NCBI GenBank assembly: GCA_007844125.1
Contig: CM017571.1
Coordinates: forward strand, 2,268,076 to 2,332,075
Direction: 5' to 3'
DNA: 64,000 nucleotides
From: Sinonovacula constricta
Taxonomy: Eukaryota; Mollusca; Bivalvia; Cardiida; Solecurtidae
Part shown: positions 1-13,400 of the stretch, piece by piece
Layout of the letters: each line of letters starts with the position of its first letter
Numbering within the stretch: the first letter of the stretch is position 1
Program-made: the position numbers and the translations under genes
The notes under the pieces: generated by a model
Database searches by the model: none
What the model saw: the letters and a program-made list of their open reading frames with translations, nothing else
Told to the model about the DNA's origin: nothing

Positions 1-12
1 AAATGACATACA

Positions 13-265
13 GGTTGTTATCATTTACATTTGTAAGATCAGAACATGGTTTTCTTTTATTTGACTGCATAATTATTGGTTGTTATCATTTACATTTGTA
101 AGATCAGAAAATGGTTTTCTTTTATTTGACTGCATAATTATTGGTTGTTATCATTTACATTTGTAACATCAGAACATTGTTCTCTTTTATTTGACTGCAT
201 AATTATTCTTATTTTAACATCAGAACATTGTTCTCTTTTATTTGACTGCCATAATTATTTTTATT
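13..265. repeat. 65-bp tandem repeat upstream of ZCCHC8
   Basis: Three units of 65 bp begin GGTTGTTATCATTTACATTT at 13, 78 and 143, followed by a fourth, shortened one. The first two units are nearly identical. Confidence 0.8.
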
Positions 266-1487
266 TTAGCGCTTTCATTCACAGGACATGTATATAGTAA
301 ATATTATTGATTTTTTTTTAACAGGTATTAGTATTTTTAAATACACATTTATGCTATAGTTATAAAATCTGGGCTAAATTAGCCTAAAATTAACCCATAG
401 TTGGCCAGATTCTACTTAAGATGAGACTGATAATTGTGCATGCTTCATAAAGGCATAAAAAAGGATAATGGTGCATGCTCTCAAGAGCATATAAAGGAAT
501 GTGCATAAATGAAAGTGTTAAAGTGTGTATTAATAACCGTTTTGATACAAAATAATTGAAATCATAATCAAAGGATACCTAAGGAATCAATGACAGCTCT
601 TTAGTTTAATATAAAGCATGTTTAACTCATCAACATAGCAAGTAACAAAGAGAATCGCCAAATTGTGCATGTAGACATATACATCATGTGTATAGGTCAA
701 ATGGTAATCTTTACACTGACTTACTCGATTTAAATAAATATGAAATACAAAGGATCTGGTTCTATGTATTATATACAGATGCATATATGTGAACTCTCCC
801 ACTTTAGGAGGGAGACTCCCAAATTCAAGGTTCAAATTTATTTGAAAATTAGGTGGGTTTTACCCTTTTTCAGAAATCTCCTTACTTGGAAGCAGATGAC
901 TTCTTTCTTTGTTAATATGAAAATAACAAATCTCCCACTCTGCAAGTGAAAATCTCCCACTTTTGCCTCAGAAAAAGTTCACTTACCATAAAGTTTTATT
1001 GATGAGATGCACACTTAGATAAGACGCACCCCCTCTTCGAGGTCTTGAGTCAAGGAAAAAAGCAAATTCTATCGGCGATATTCTCTGTGGTCGGGTTAGT
1101 AAAAGGGTCTGGGAAAAAAGGGGAAAACTTTACTTCGAATTATCATTGACTGTTCACACAGATCTTTGGCATCAATGAACAGCATTTTGCAAGACATTTT
1201 CAGGTACAAATGACTTATTTGCTTATTTGAGAAAAAATTGGACCAAACTCTCAAATACCACCATTAATATATAAAAATAGTTATATTTTATACTCAAGAA
1301 ACTGCACAAAAGCAGATAGAAAAAATGTCCATATTTACTTTTAAAAATATTTTGGCACTAAGATCCCACCATATTTTAAAACATTTAGTAGAGTCTGCTC
1401 CATGCAATTGTGCTCTTTACATTGGAGGTAATGCCTCGCTTTCATATCCGGCGAATTTTGAGAAAAGAGTAACATGTTTCTGCGAAA
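266..1487. other. 5' flank of ZCCHC8
   Basis: No convincing coding sequence. Bases 780-975 hold a CTCCCAC-rich repeat that recurs in the opposite orientation at 39485-39680. Bases about 1148-1268 are the right part of a GGTATCC-type MITE ending CAAATACCACC. No TATA box stands out before the ZCCHC8 start. Confidence 0.5.
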
Positions 1488-4400
1488 ATGACATCTGAAA
1501 TCGATGTTTTTGGTGATGCGTCGTTGTTTGAAGAGTTTGATAAAGACAGGGATCAGTCAGGTTCGTTTTGCTTTTATGAAAAAGATGAGAGCGGCATCGA
1601 AGACAGGAGTAAAATCTTGTTTCAGCTCAGCGATTCGTCCTCCTCCTCTGAAGATGAAAGTGAAGGCGAACTGAAACTGAAAGAGACCGCTGCATCTACA
1701 CCACTGAGGGAAAGCAGCGTCAAGAAAAATGATGATGAAAATGGACTTAGTGGATCCGAGCAGTCCTCCAGTGATGAGGATGATGAAATCACAAACATCA
1801 TCAGTAAAGAAAGGCTTGAAAAATCATCTGCTTACAAGATTAATTATGAACGTATCCTTTTTAGGTTTTTATGTGTAAAATACTGTAAGCAAAGTTAGGA
1901 TTTAAGAAAGTATGAAAAGGTAATGCATAAGGGCATGGGTAAAATGCTTGGCATCATTTGATTTTCGAAGAAATTGTGCTGCTAAATTTACAAAGATTTT
2001 GCTTGTTATAGTTATCATCTTGGGACTCTTTCTGAACTTTTTTTTTTTAGGCAGTAATAGTCATTATAAATATGACTTGGTAAAGGTTTAAAAACAAAAG
2101 AGAACACTAAGGCATCGGGATAATATGTGTGTGTGTATATTTTATTTGGTTACTAAAGGCCTCCGGCCCACAAAACTTCATATTTATATACAATCATAGA
2201 TAAAGTAATGCCTCATAATATCAAGAATAAAAACATGATATAAGGAAATATTCCATGATAATGAATTGTCTGAAAGTTAAATAATGATTAAGTATTGAAT
2301 TTTAATGTGAAAATCTAGTCTTTTAAAGCACATGTTAGATAATAAACATATTCAGAGATTTTTCTAATAACATTAGGGTCAGCATTTGACGTAAGAAAGT
2401 AAAAGTTATCTCTACTAATCTCTGATGTATACCAGCAAAACAAATAAGTTTGTCTTATCTTTAGATACTTTCCACATATGAAAAAAGCATGATATTCACT
2501 TTCAGTTATGGCTAAATTGTTATTATGTAAACAAGATGTACATAGTCTATTATGAATATCTGTATTCTCTTGGCATCCTAGTTCTATGAAGCTTTGTATT
2601 TTAACATCAAAAATTTATGGTTCATTTTTCATTTTTTGCCTTTTCCAACAGTGTTAGATCTGTCCAGATTTGTCTTTTTCATATTAAATGACAGCAGGTT
2701 TTGATAAAAGTTATAAAGTTAAAAAGTACATGTGTAGAATCATGCTTCAGTGTTGCAATCCTTCCTTGCACAGCCAGTATACATCGGGCAGTTCTTATAA
2801 GCAGATGATGTCCAAGAGTTTAGGTTTGATAATATGTGCAGCCAGAAACAAAGGAGTTTTTCTTATTGTTTAAACTAAGGTTTTGTTTATCAACAATAAA
2901 CCATTGTTTGTACATGTAATGCTCGTCTGTCAGTGAAAAACTTGCTTTTTCAGTGAAGAGCACCGGCCGCAATAGCTCAGGTGGTAGAACGTCGGCTTGC
3001 AAATCGGGAGGTCATGGGTCAAAACCCCGACTAAGGGGACAGCATTATGCCTGACTTGCCGGTGTCAGTATAATGGACCGGCCGGGTTCAATCCCTGGGC
3101 ACCTCTGTTATAATGATAGAAATGTAGCTGCACAGTATAGGCAAAAATGCCGGCTAATCCATCCCTCTTCTGTGAAGATGATGCCACTAATTCAGGAATT
3201 AAGATTTGAATTCATTTGCATATTGTTTTGATTTTCTGATTTATGCTTTATATTTTCCCTAGTTCAAATCTTGTGAAAAGTAACCATGCCATGTAATAAT
3301 GAATGGTTTAAACATTCAGAATGAGTAGAACACAGTCTTGCTATACAACAGAATAGGATAAAAAATGCCAAAAGTAGCTGAAATAGCTTGCTGATATGGA
3401 TACATATGTGGTGGGAATGCAGATAAAAATGTTAGGGTCCATGTGCACAAGGGTGAATACTATTCAGTGAGAGTGAAAGCAAGGTCCTATAAGGATTGTT
3501 ACGTGTATTTCCTTTGATGGACATTGAACTTTGGTTCTCAATTCCATCTTCACATGAACAGGATGCTACAACCATTTATTCGTCTCTGGTCATGTTTGTT
3601 CATGATTCAGAAAATTAATTTTATTTGTGGTCAACCATTTTTGTGTTGTTTTTCAAATCGAAATAATACCATATTCCTTTTCTGAACACTATGTGGACAT
3701 TATTTTTTGGCGACGTCACCACTTTCATCATAACGTATAGAAAATATCAGCGCATGGACATTTTGTTTTCAAATAGATTGTTTTTCTTTTCGTTGCTTGC
3801 ATTTGAGAGGCTCGTCAGGAAGTGCGAGGTTAGAGCTCTGTAAAACCGGTTTAAGCACCCTAGTCGGTCCATATTGCCAACTGACCGTTCCAAGGCGGTA
3901 ACTGTCGGGTTTGCTCTTTTCCTTAAATGACTCATCACAAATTTTTTCTTACTTTTCGCTTGGCTTGCATATAAAATACCTTTGTTCTGTGCCTTTTCGG
4001 AGTTTGGTATATGTTGCAATACTCATAGGACTTTGTCATATATTCTTATTCATGATCACAACAATGTTACTTGTGCAGTGTGGCGGTCGTAAAAAATCTC
4101 CCCGTGCATGTAATCTATGTTGTCATTTAATTCATCCTATAAGGATTGTTACGTGTATTTCCTTTGATGGACATTGAACTTTGGTTCTCAATTCCATCTT
4201 CTGATGAACAGGATGCTACAACCATTTATTCGTCTCTGGTCATGTTTGTTCACGATTCAGAAAGTTAATTTTATTTGTGGTCAACCATTTTTGTGTTGTT
4301 TTTCAAATCGAAATAATACCATATTCCTTTTCTGAACACTATGTGGACATTATTTTTTGGTGACGTCACCACTTTCATCATAACTTATAGAAAATTTCAG

Positions 4401-7400
4401 CGCATGGTCATTTTGTTTTCAAATGGATCGTTTTTCTTTTCGTTGCTTGCATTTGAGAGGCTCGTCAGGAAGTGCGAGGTTAGAGCTCTGTAAAACCGGT
4501 TTAAGCACCCCTGTCGGTCCATATTGTCGACTGACCGTTCCAAGGCGATAACTGTCGGGTTTGCTATTTTCCTTAAATGACTCATCACAAATTTGTTCTT
4601 ACTTTTCGCTTGGCTTGCATGTGAAATACCTTTGTTCTGTGCCTTTTCGGAGTTTGGTATATGTTGCAATACTCATAGGACTTTGTCATATATTCTTATT
4701 GATATATTTATGAAATTTGAACAGAATTATTTAGATTTATTAAAGACTTAACTGTATTGATTTGAGTGATGTCATAAATTAACACAATCCTTTGATGAGA
4801 ACTAGATCATATAGAATAAAACAATAGGTTCAACTTTCATTATTCATCATGTATAATTGTTAAGTGCACAAAATAATGTTTTCTTTGAGTATAGGTACAT
4901 ATGTGGTGAATCACCAGGGCATCAAAATGTCCATCAGTTGTACCACTGTCAAAGTCATCAAACAGAAATCAGCCGGAGCCCAATATTGCATTATACAATT
5001 AGATTCATAACTAAGAGGTGTTACCTTGTTATTGCAAATAAGGAGCAGTTTCCCCGATCTAAAACAATAAATAAATATTTTAAAAAAAATGCATAAATTT
5101 CAAGTGGCATAGAATAAGTAACATATTATGTACCTTGGTGCCTATTTCCTTAACAAACAACAGGAAACAAGTTCAAAAGATACTGCAGGTTGATCGATTC
5201 TACAAGGTAAGTTGAGTTTGTTAGTTGTTTTTTTGTGTGTGTGTTTTGATATTTATGATATAGCTCGCCTGTAGCACCAAGATCTTACCATAAGCAAAGA
5301 TTTTTAGCTTCTTTAACTATGTGCCATAACATTAAAATGGCTAAGTGTAACTTATTTTGGACACCTTAAGTTTTGAAACAGTCTGTGAGGGAAATAATAT
5401 AATTTCTGTTTTTGATTTTGGTCCTTAATTGTTAGACAAGTTGAGTAATTGGGATCATTTATATATTACTCGTTTTATTTTTTATAATAGTGGCATTTTG
5501 TGTTTAAAAAAAAAAAGCTTCACTATGAAGGTTCTTCATCCTACATGTGTTTTGTATAAGCTGATTTTGATAATAATAAGGAAAGTTTCAACTCAAGTAG
5601 GAATACAGTATTCAAGTGCGATAAACTTGTGTGAGATTAGATTTTTTACTGTGGCTTTTTAATAACATTTAGGGACTGTTCTGAATAGTAAGTGAAAATT
5701 AACTTTTCCCTTTTGTTTCATGTGACAAACTTTTGTATATAACAGATTTGGTGTATAGTTGAAATGCTTTTATAACATTTGGAAGCTTATTATTTTATAT
5801 TTTATTGAATGAATGTGAAATTGAACTACCGTGCTTTCTCACTTATAAGACGGGCCCCCTACTTCACCTGTGACTGCTTGTTTCTGCTTCGACCCTTTTA
5901 TAAGAAGAGGCGAAAAAATGAACAAGAGCTTCGATGAGTCATTGCTGTCTTAGCAAAAGGGTTAATTGGTTAACACGGACTGTAATTTTCACACCTTGTG
6001 GGATGAATCTAGTCTCAGCTGCACTGCTATCCCTGTAGCGCGTGGTGGCATGACATTTTTTTCTACGTCACCATGTCTGGTTTGACAGTACACGATACGG
6101 GAGGCCCCGGGTTCAATCCCGGGCGGCGACAAACCAAAGTCGTTAAAAATGGTAGTGGTATAGCCCCCTTGCAAACGCTCAAGCAAATATAAGGGTAGTT
6201 CCACGACTGGTTGGCCCGGTGTCAGGATAATGTGACTGGGTGTGGTATCATGCCAGGTGTTCACGGCATGCTATACACAGTGAAGGCAGCACTATATCTG
6301 CTTCAAGTGGACACCGTCTCCAGATAACTGAAATACTGTTGGTGGGACGATAAACATAATAAACAAACAGTACACGATATATCTGGGAACAGTGCACTGT
6401 CCTTGTGTATATGCCGCCAATCAATAATTTCGTGGAGAAATGTAATCGGCGGCTGCTTATAAAAACACATCATTCACTCCCACACTGTCAAACTCTCCCA
6501 TTGATATCACCTAAGACAACAGCTTATCTCAGAGTCAGTCAACTTGACCTGTGTAATAAGGCAAGTCTACACAGAAACACCAAGTAAATTACAGCTTGGT
6601 ATCTCTGGCAGAATGAAGTTGAAAGTTTGTTTCAATGTTTACTGATGGATAATAAGCCATGTATCATGCAGAACAAAGGGAAATGTATGTGAGACTAATG
6701 ATGGCACGTCGAGTCATTGCATAACTGCTTACAAGTTTATGTAGTATGCTTTCACTCTACAACAATGTGAAAACTTCTTGCCAGGTCACTAGACCCCGCC
6801 TATAAGACGAGCCCCACACTTTGAACATGAATCTTTCAGAAAAAATCCCCTTCTTTTAAGTGAGAAAATACGGTATATTGAAAATTGGAAATCTCCATCA
6901 TATTTTCATCCAATATTTTTATATTTTGGAAAATTAAATAGTAAAAAAATGCTTTATATTTAAATGAAATTGAACATATTGTATTGGATTCTCAACCCGC
7001 CTTAAACAAAATGTCTTGTTATTTTTTATGTTGCTTGCCAATCTATATTTGCTATAGGTTATACTTACCTTCATAATTCTTATTTCATTCGTTAGAGGGT
7101 CGGCTCCAGGTACAGGAGGCCTTGGAGTCGGTCCAGGCCACAACATACCAAAGTCATTCAAAATGGTAACAGTATAGCTCCCATGCTAACGCTTGAGCAA
7201 ATATAAGGGTAGTTCCATGATTTGTTGGCCTATGGTCAGGATAATATGACTGGATGTGGTATCACGCCTCACTGCGTGCTATACACAGTGAAGGCAGCAC
7301 TATATATGCTTCCAGATAACTGAAATACTGTTCGTGGGATGATAAACCCAATAAACATAAACAAACTTACCTTATTTCAGGTTCATCCAGGATGAAGAAT

Positions 7401-10400
7401 CCCCTGGTGTTATGATTCTCTTTCAAAACAACAAATTTTCAAGGTATGTCTTGTTCAGTAATTAATATATGGTATTTATTTTTGGAGGTGGTATCCGACA
7501 GTTTGCCAGTAATAGTATGCAACAAAATCTTCCTCTGTTTATACATAATATCTTCAGAAAAATCCTACCTTACTATAAGTGCAAACGATTTTCATACTAT
7601 CTGAATTTAATGGTAGTAAAACTTGTTTGTCAACCCTTTAAATGTTCATTCTTTTCAAATCTATAAATAAGAACAATTGGGATTCCTGCTATAAATAGTC
7701 ATCAACATCAGAGCTGATGATGCTGACGAGCTCAAACATAAGTGGAAACATGTTTTTACTAGTTTAAATATAACTAAGTGTGCAGCGTAGCTCAGATAGG
7801 AAATACATCTATGTTGTGATGATTGTGGTGTTATGGTTCACTTTTCGCATGTGTGTAAGACATAAATAAACAGCATTTCACAAGATCTGCTCAATTAACA
7901 CTAATTTATTTGATTGTTTAATAAAAAGATTTTTTGTCCAAACAATCGGATACCCCCTTTAAGTTTGCATGAACACCATTCTCGAAACACTTTAGTAGAC
8001 AAATTAAAAAATATAGGGGTCACATGAAGAATCTTAATTATTTTTTCTGACTCAAATTGAGAAATTTTCTTTAATCTTGAAATATTTCCAGTAATAGATA
8101 TATATATAAGAATTTTTCTTAAACCATTTAATCTAAGTAATGTCATAGGATTTTCTAAATTTAAGGACATAACCAGAGCAACAGATGCATAAATAGGCAA
8201 TTCCAAATGGTCATTTACGCAATTAAAATGCGGGGTAGTGAGTGACAAAACTCAATTAAAACATTCATTACTCATGTAAAAATCATTTGGTTGGGTAAAG
8301 GTGAAAACAGTAATGCAAAACCTGCTATTTCGGTAAAACAAAAATCGTCGAGAGTGTGCTTAACAGACAGTACTTTATCGACTGTACAACTACGTACTAG
8401 GTTACTTTCATTAATAAAATCCATCGAGGCTGCCAGTGGCAGGTGCGCTCAAGTTTCATTGGCCTATTCCTCCTCGTGACGTCACGCGCTCATTAATATT
8501 CACAACAGCTGGTTATCACCATAACATGATTTTGGAAAAATTATTAATATTTGCCGATTATGTTTTTTAAAAAGAGTTGATCAAAGTAAGAATTAAATAA
8601 TGCGACCACACATGTTTTTTTCTGCACGCTGTAATTAATTGCAAAATAATTTTGGCTATATTTCTGGATAGCTTCTGCCAGCGATTTCGTAGCTTATTGG
8701 TTTAATTTCTTACAACACTTAATGCAATAGGCCCTGGGTACTCAAGTGACCTCAGTGTATGTGAGGAATGTGAAGCATGGTACTCAATAATGCTTATTGG
8801 TACTCAATTAATTTCAAAGTGAATGGGGTAATACTAAATTCACAGTCCTTATCTGTTGCTCTGATTACGTAGTTTATATTAGAAAAATTACTAAGCTTCT
8901 AATACACCCACTTGATTTTAAGCTGTAGTGATTGGTTAGGTGAAAGTCTCCTTATTTTAGAAATCTTGAATGCCCAATGCTTAATTATGCATTTAATGTT
9001 AAATCCTGTTAAAGTTTCAAGTCTTGGATTTCATTCATCGTATGAAAGTCGTATTTACTTTATATTTTTATAGAAAACACAAAGCGCAGATTGAAGGATT
9101 CATTCAACACTTGATGAATGAGGACCGCAACAGACCTTACGAAACAATGCAGAAGCTAGATCTCAAAGTAAGCAAGTTTTTTAGCTTATTTTCGGAAATT
9201 GATCTTAGCCCTAATTGGAAAAAAATGTTTACATATTTCATCTACCAGTTTGTTTTTGTTTTTTTTTGCTTACATATATCTAACAGAACAAATGAATTGT
9301 TCTTTAAACTGGTTACTAAATGAAATGATAAAAGATTTCTTACAGATTTTTAACAATAATGGGACATATGACTTTGGTGAAAATCAAATTTCACTCTAAC
9401 CGGACCAAATAGCGCAATCGGTAGAGCGTCAGCTCCAGGTACAGAAGGCCCAGGGTTCGATCCCGGGCCGCGACATACCAAAGTGGTTAAAAATAGTAGT
9501 GGTATAGCTACTTTGCTAACGCTCAAGCAAATATAAGGGTAGTTCCACGACTGGTTGGCCCAGTGTCAGGATAATGTGACTGGGTGTGGCATCATGCCAG
9601 GTGTTCACGGCATGCTATACACAGTGAAGGCAGCACTATATCTGCTTCAAGTGGAATCCGTCTCCAGATAACTGAAATACTGTTGGTGGGACGATAAACC
9701 CAATAAACAAACAAACAAATTTCACTCTCCTATGTTTTTCTACTGATTCCTTTATTTGGACCACCTCCCAATATTTTTAAATATAAATATTTTCCCAAAT
9801 TATTGGAAGAAAATTAGAATAGAAAGAGTTGAGTGCATGTATATTAACTATTGAAAATACCTCTGATGTACTTTGAATATGTCAGGTATCATATTTGTTA
9901 TCATTTGTTATCATTTTAAAAATCCAATAAATATCTTAAGTTTTTTATTAAACAAATAAATTTTGTACACATTTTGGCCCTTGCCGTTCTGATATTTTTA
10001 TGTCATTCCTATATTTGGATGTCATTCTAATATTTGGATATAATTTCTATATTTGGATCACATTCCTATATTAAGATATTCCTTTATTTGGATGTCAATC
10101 CAATATTTTGATGTTAATCCAATATTTGGATGTCATTTCTACATTTGGATGTCATTCCAATATTTGGATATTATTCCTACATTTGGATGCCGTTCCAATA
10201 TTTGGAGATCATTCCTATATTTGGATGACATTCTTATATTTAGATATTCCTATATTTGGATGTCATTCCATTATTTGGATGTCATTCCTATATTTTGATG
10301 TCATTCCAATATTTGGATGTCATTCTTATATTTGGATGTCATTCAAATACTTTGATGTCATTCCAATATTTGGATGTCATTCACACCCTGCTATTACAAT

Positions 10401-13400
10401 TTTATCTCAGCATTTTATCTGAAATGAAAACAAAGCCCGACTTTACCAAGGTTCCAGAGATGGTGTATCTTATGCATAGAATTTAGACAAAACAAGTAAC
10501 ATTTTTGTTACAAATAAGTCTGAATGTTTTATTTTGTAGCTAGGTCGTAGTTGTAACTTATAAGACTAAAGAGGTTATTTATGTTTCCAGGCAACAGTGC
10601 CTTCCTGTTCAGACTTAAATGATAAACTCCCTGTGGAGAAACGGACAGACAGGATGTGGCAAGCACACTCGGTGAGTCTTTACATAAGCACAGTCAACTC
10701 TCGTTATCTCAAATTTCAAGGGACCGTAGAAAATACTTTGAGATATCCGAAGTTTGAGTTATCCGAATTTAAGGTTAGTTTGTATAAAACTTAAAAATCT
10801 TAACCTGCTACCGATGACTGGTAATGACTGAAATTCCTTGTTATATCTGCCACTGTAAACTAAGTTTCTGCAAGTTTGTGTGGTTTTGCATGTTTAAAGT
10901 GTTATTGGATGTTTTACAATGAATGATAAAATCACTAACGCAACCTTTCATTTTATTTACAAGTTGAGAAGGCCGTGTCAACAAGTTCTCAAAAACTGTA
11001 ACAACAAGTACAAACTGAAACACTTTAATCAGCGTTAATTGATAAACGAAATTGTTGTTCATTAAATTAGCTAATTAAATAATAATCGATTAACCTTTTC
11101 TCTTAACTACGTGACATCCTGATTGCCGATAATTGGCGATAAAACTCGCGCCCAAATCTTCGCGAGTTTCACGGTAGGATGCCGTTTTGCATCTTATAGC
11201 AATTTGAAGTTTGAGACAGACCAACTGATTTCAACAGTTTTATACGTGTGGGGACAAAGAATTTAGTTTGATATATCCGATAATTTGACACATCAGAATT
11301 TGAGTTAAGCGGAGTCGAACTATATAGAAACTATAGAGAAAAAAACGGGACCGTAGAAAACAGTTTGACATAACCGGAAATTTGAGATAACCAATTTTGA
11401 GAGAACGAGAGTTGACTGTATTGTATAACTTTTTATATGTTATATATTATTCTTATATGAACTTATTATTTTTTCTACATTTTTAAACTCTTTGACCAGA
11501 CTGGTAACGCAATCAGTAGAGCGCCGGCTCCAGATACGGTAGGCCCCGGGTTCGATCCCGGGCCACGCAAACCAAAGTCATAAAAAATGGTAATTGTAGA
11601 GCTCCCTTGCTTACGCTCAAGCAAATATAAGGGTAGTTCCACGACTGGTTAGCCCAGTGTCAGGATAATGTGACTGGGTGTGGTATCATGATAGATGTTC
11701 ATGGCATGCTATATACAGTGAAGGCAGCACTATATCAAGTGAACACCATCTCCAGATAACTGAAATACTGTCGGTGGGATAATTAATCCAACAAACAAAC
11801 ATGAACATGAAATTACCAGCCCTGGTAGTAATAACTTTTATTGCCAGCTTCAGTTTTTGAAGGCCTCAACCTTGTGGCATACCTAAAGTATAACAAATTA
11901 ACTTTGAGGGCAGCACTATATCTGCTTATATTATACCTCACATAATTTTGTTTCTAGAATTATCATTGCTCACTTAACAGTCTATTATTATCAATGTAGA
12001 CCAATGAGGAACCACAACTCTGCATACACGTACCCGGTCTCTATTACCGGTCCGTAAACTTTTCATAGACCGGGTCTATCAACTGTCACGATAAGTACAA
12101 AATACGCATCGTATAAATTGTAAAATACATAATAAAAGATGTTTACAAACAATAAAGAATTTTTTTCAATATATGGAAACTTGTCAATGCAATTATGAAA
12201 AAATGTTCGGTATAATGTAAGAAATAGTTCACAGCACTTCAGGCCATATGGAATTGTATGGACCCGATAGCCAGCCGAGAGAGTGATATATTACACTCTC
12301 GGCTGACTAGCCAGTCCATATACTGCCATAAGGCCCTCAGTGGTGTGAACTTATTTCTTACTTACTGAATACTCTTCCTAGACAGCTGAAAGATTGTAAG
12401 CTGAATAATTAGTTGATCAAACAACAAACATTAAAGGTGGTATCCAACAGTTGGCCTTTATCTAATACATTTACGAATATCTGACCTCTGTTTGAGGAAT
12501 TTGTGCATAATTTCTGTAGAAGACTTCATACTTAAATCTAAACTTTGACAATTTCCATCAGTATCTCAATTCCGGGGCAGTAAAACTCATTAATCAACAC
12601 TTAAAATGTTCATTCGTTTCAAATCTATATATAAGAATGATTGGGTTTTCTGCTAATAATAGACATCAACGTCACAGCGGATGATACGGATGAACTAAAA
12701 CATAAGTGGTCACATGGTTTTCTTAGTTTAAAAATAGCTAACTGTACTCCGTGGGTCAGATAGGAATTACAAGTTTGTAAGGCCGATTGAGGCGTTATTG
12801 TACACTTTTCAGACAGGTGTAGAACATCAATAAACAATATTTTGCAAGAACTTTTAAGGTAATAATAGTTTAAGAAGATGTTTAATGAAATTTCCTTTTA
12901 GTCCAAAGTGTTGGACTCTACCTTTAAAGTGACAAACATATAACACAAAGGCATTTGTTATTATTGTGGGGTTGTTTTTTTTTAAGTAATTTGCTGTTTT
13001 TTCTTTCAGATAATTGGCGGTTCACACTACTACAGTGACTTTATGATCGATACTCTGGGCTGGCCATTGGTCGAATATAATCCATCTCTCACAGACAGTT
13101 GGGAGGTCCCACCGTATCCTTACGCCCTGAAACAATAGTTTGGACATATTGCAAAGGGTTTGAAATAACATGAACAGTACTTCTTTCGAAACATACCTTA
13201 AAAGATTATTCAAGGTTAAATATTTCAAAGTATTGTCTTTCTGTCCTTTGATTATAAGTCCTGATGTAAAATTGTGCGTTATATATCCTACTCTGATGCC
13301 AATTTTGGCTTGTTACTAAAAAGCAGTAATTGGTTTGATTCTACAATGGTTAAGATATTTTTTTAATTAGTGTTTGTCTAAATTTTATTGTGAAGATTTA

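Noticed and set aside
7901..8248. Minus-strand frame of 115 codons
   Set aside because: No family resemblance and no splice context; it begins in the tail of a MITE.
10053..10486. Three overlapping plus-strand frames with repeated I-W-M-S-F-type peptides
   Set aside because: They are the 18-bp minisatellite read in three frames, which stays open because the unit length is divisible by three.
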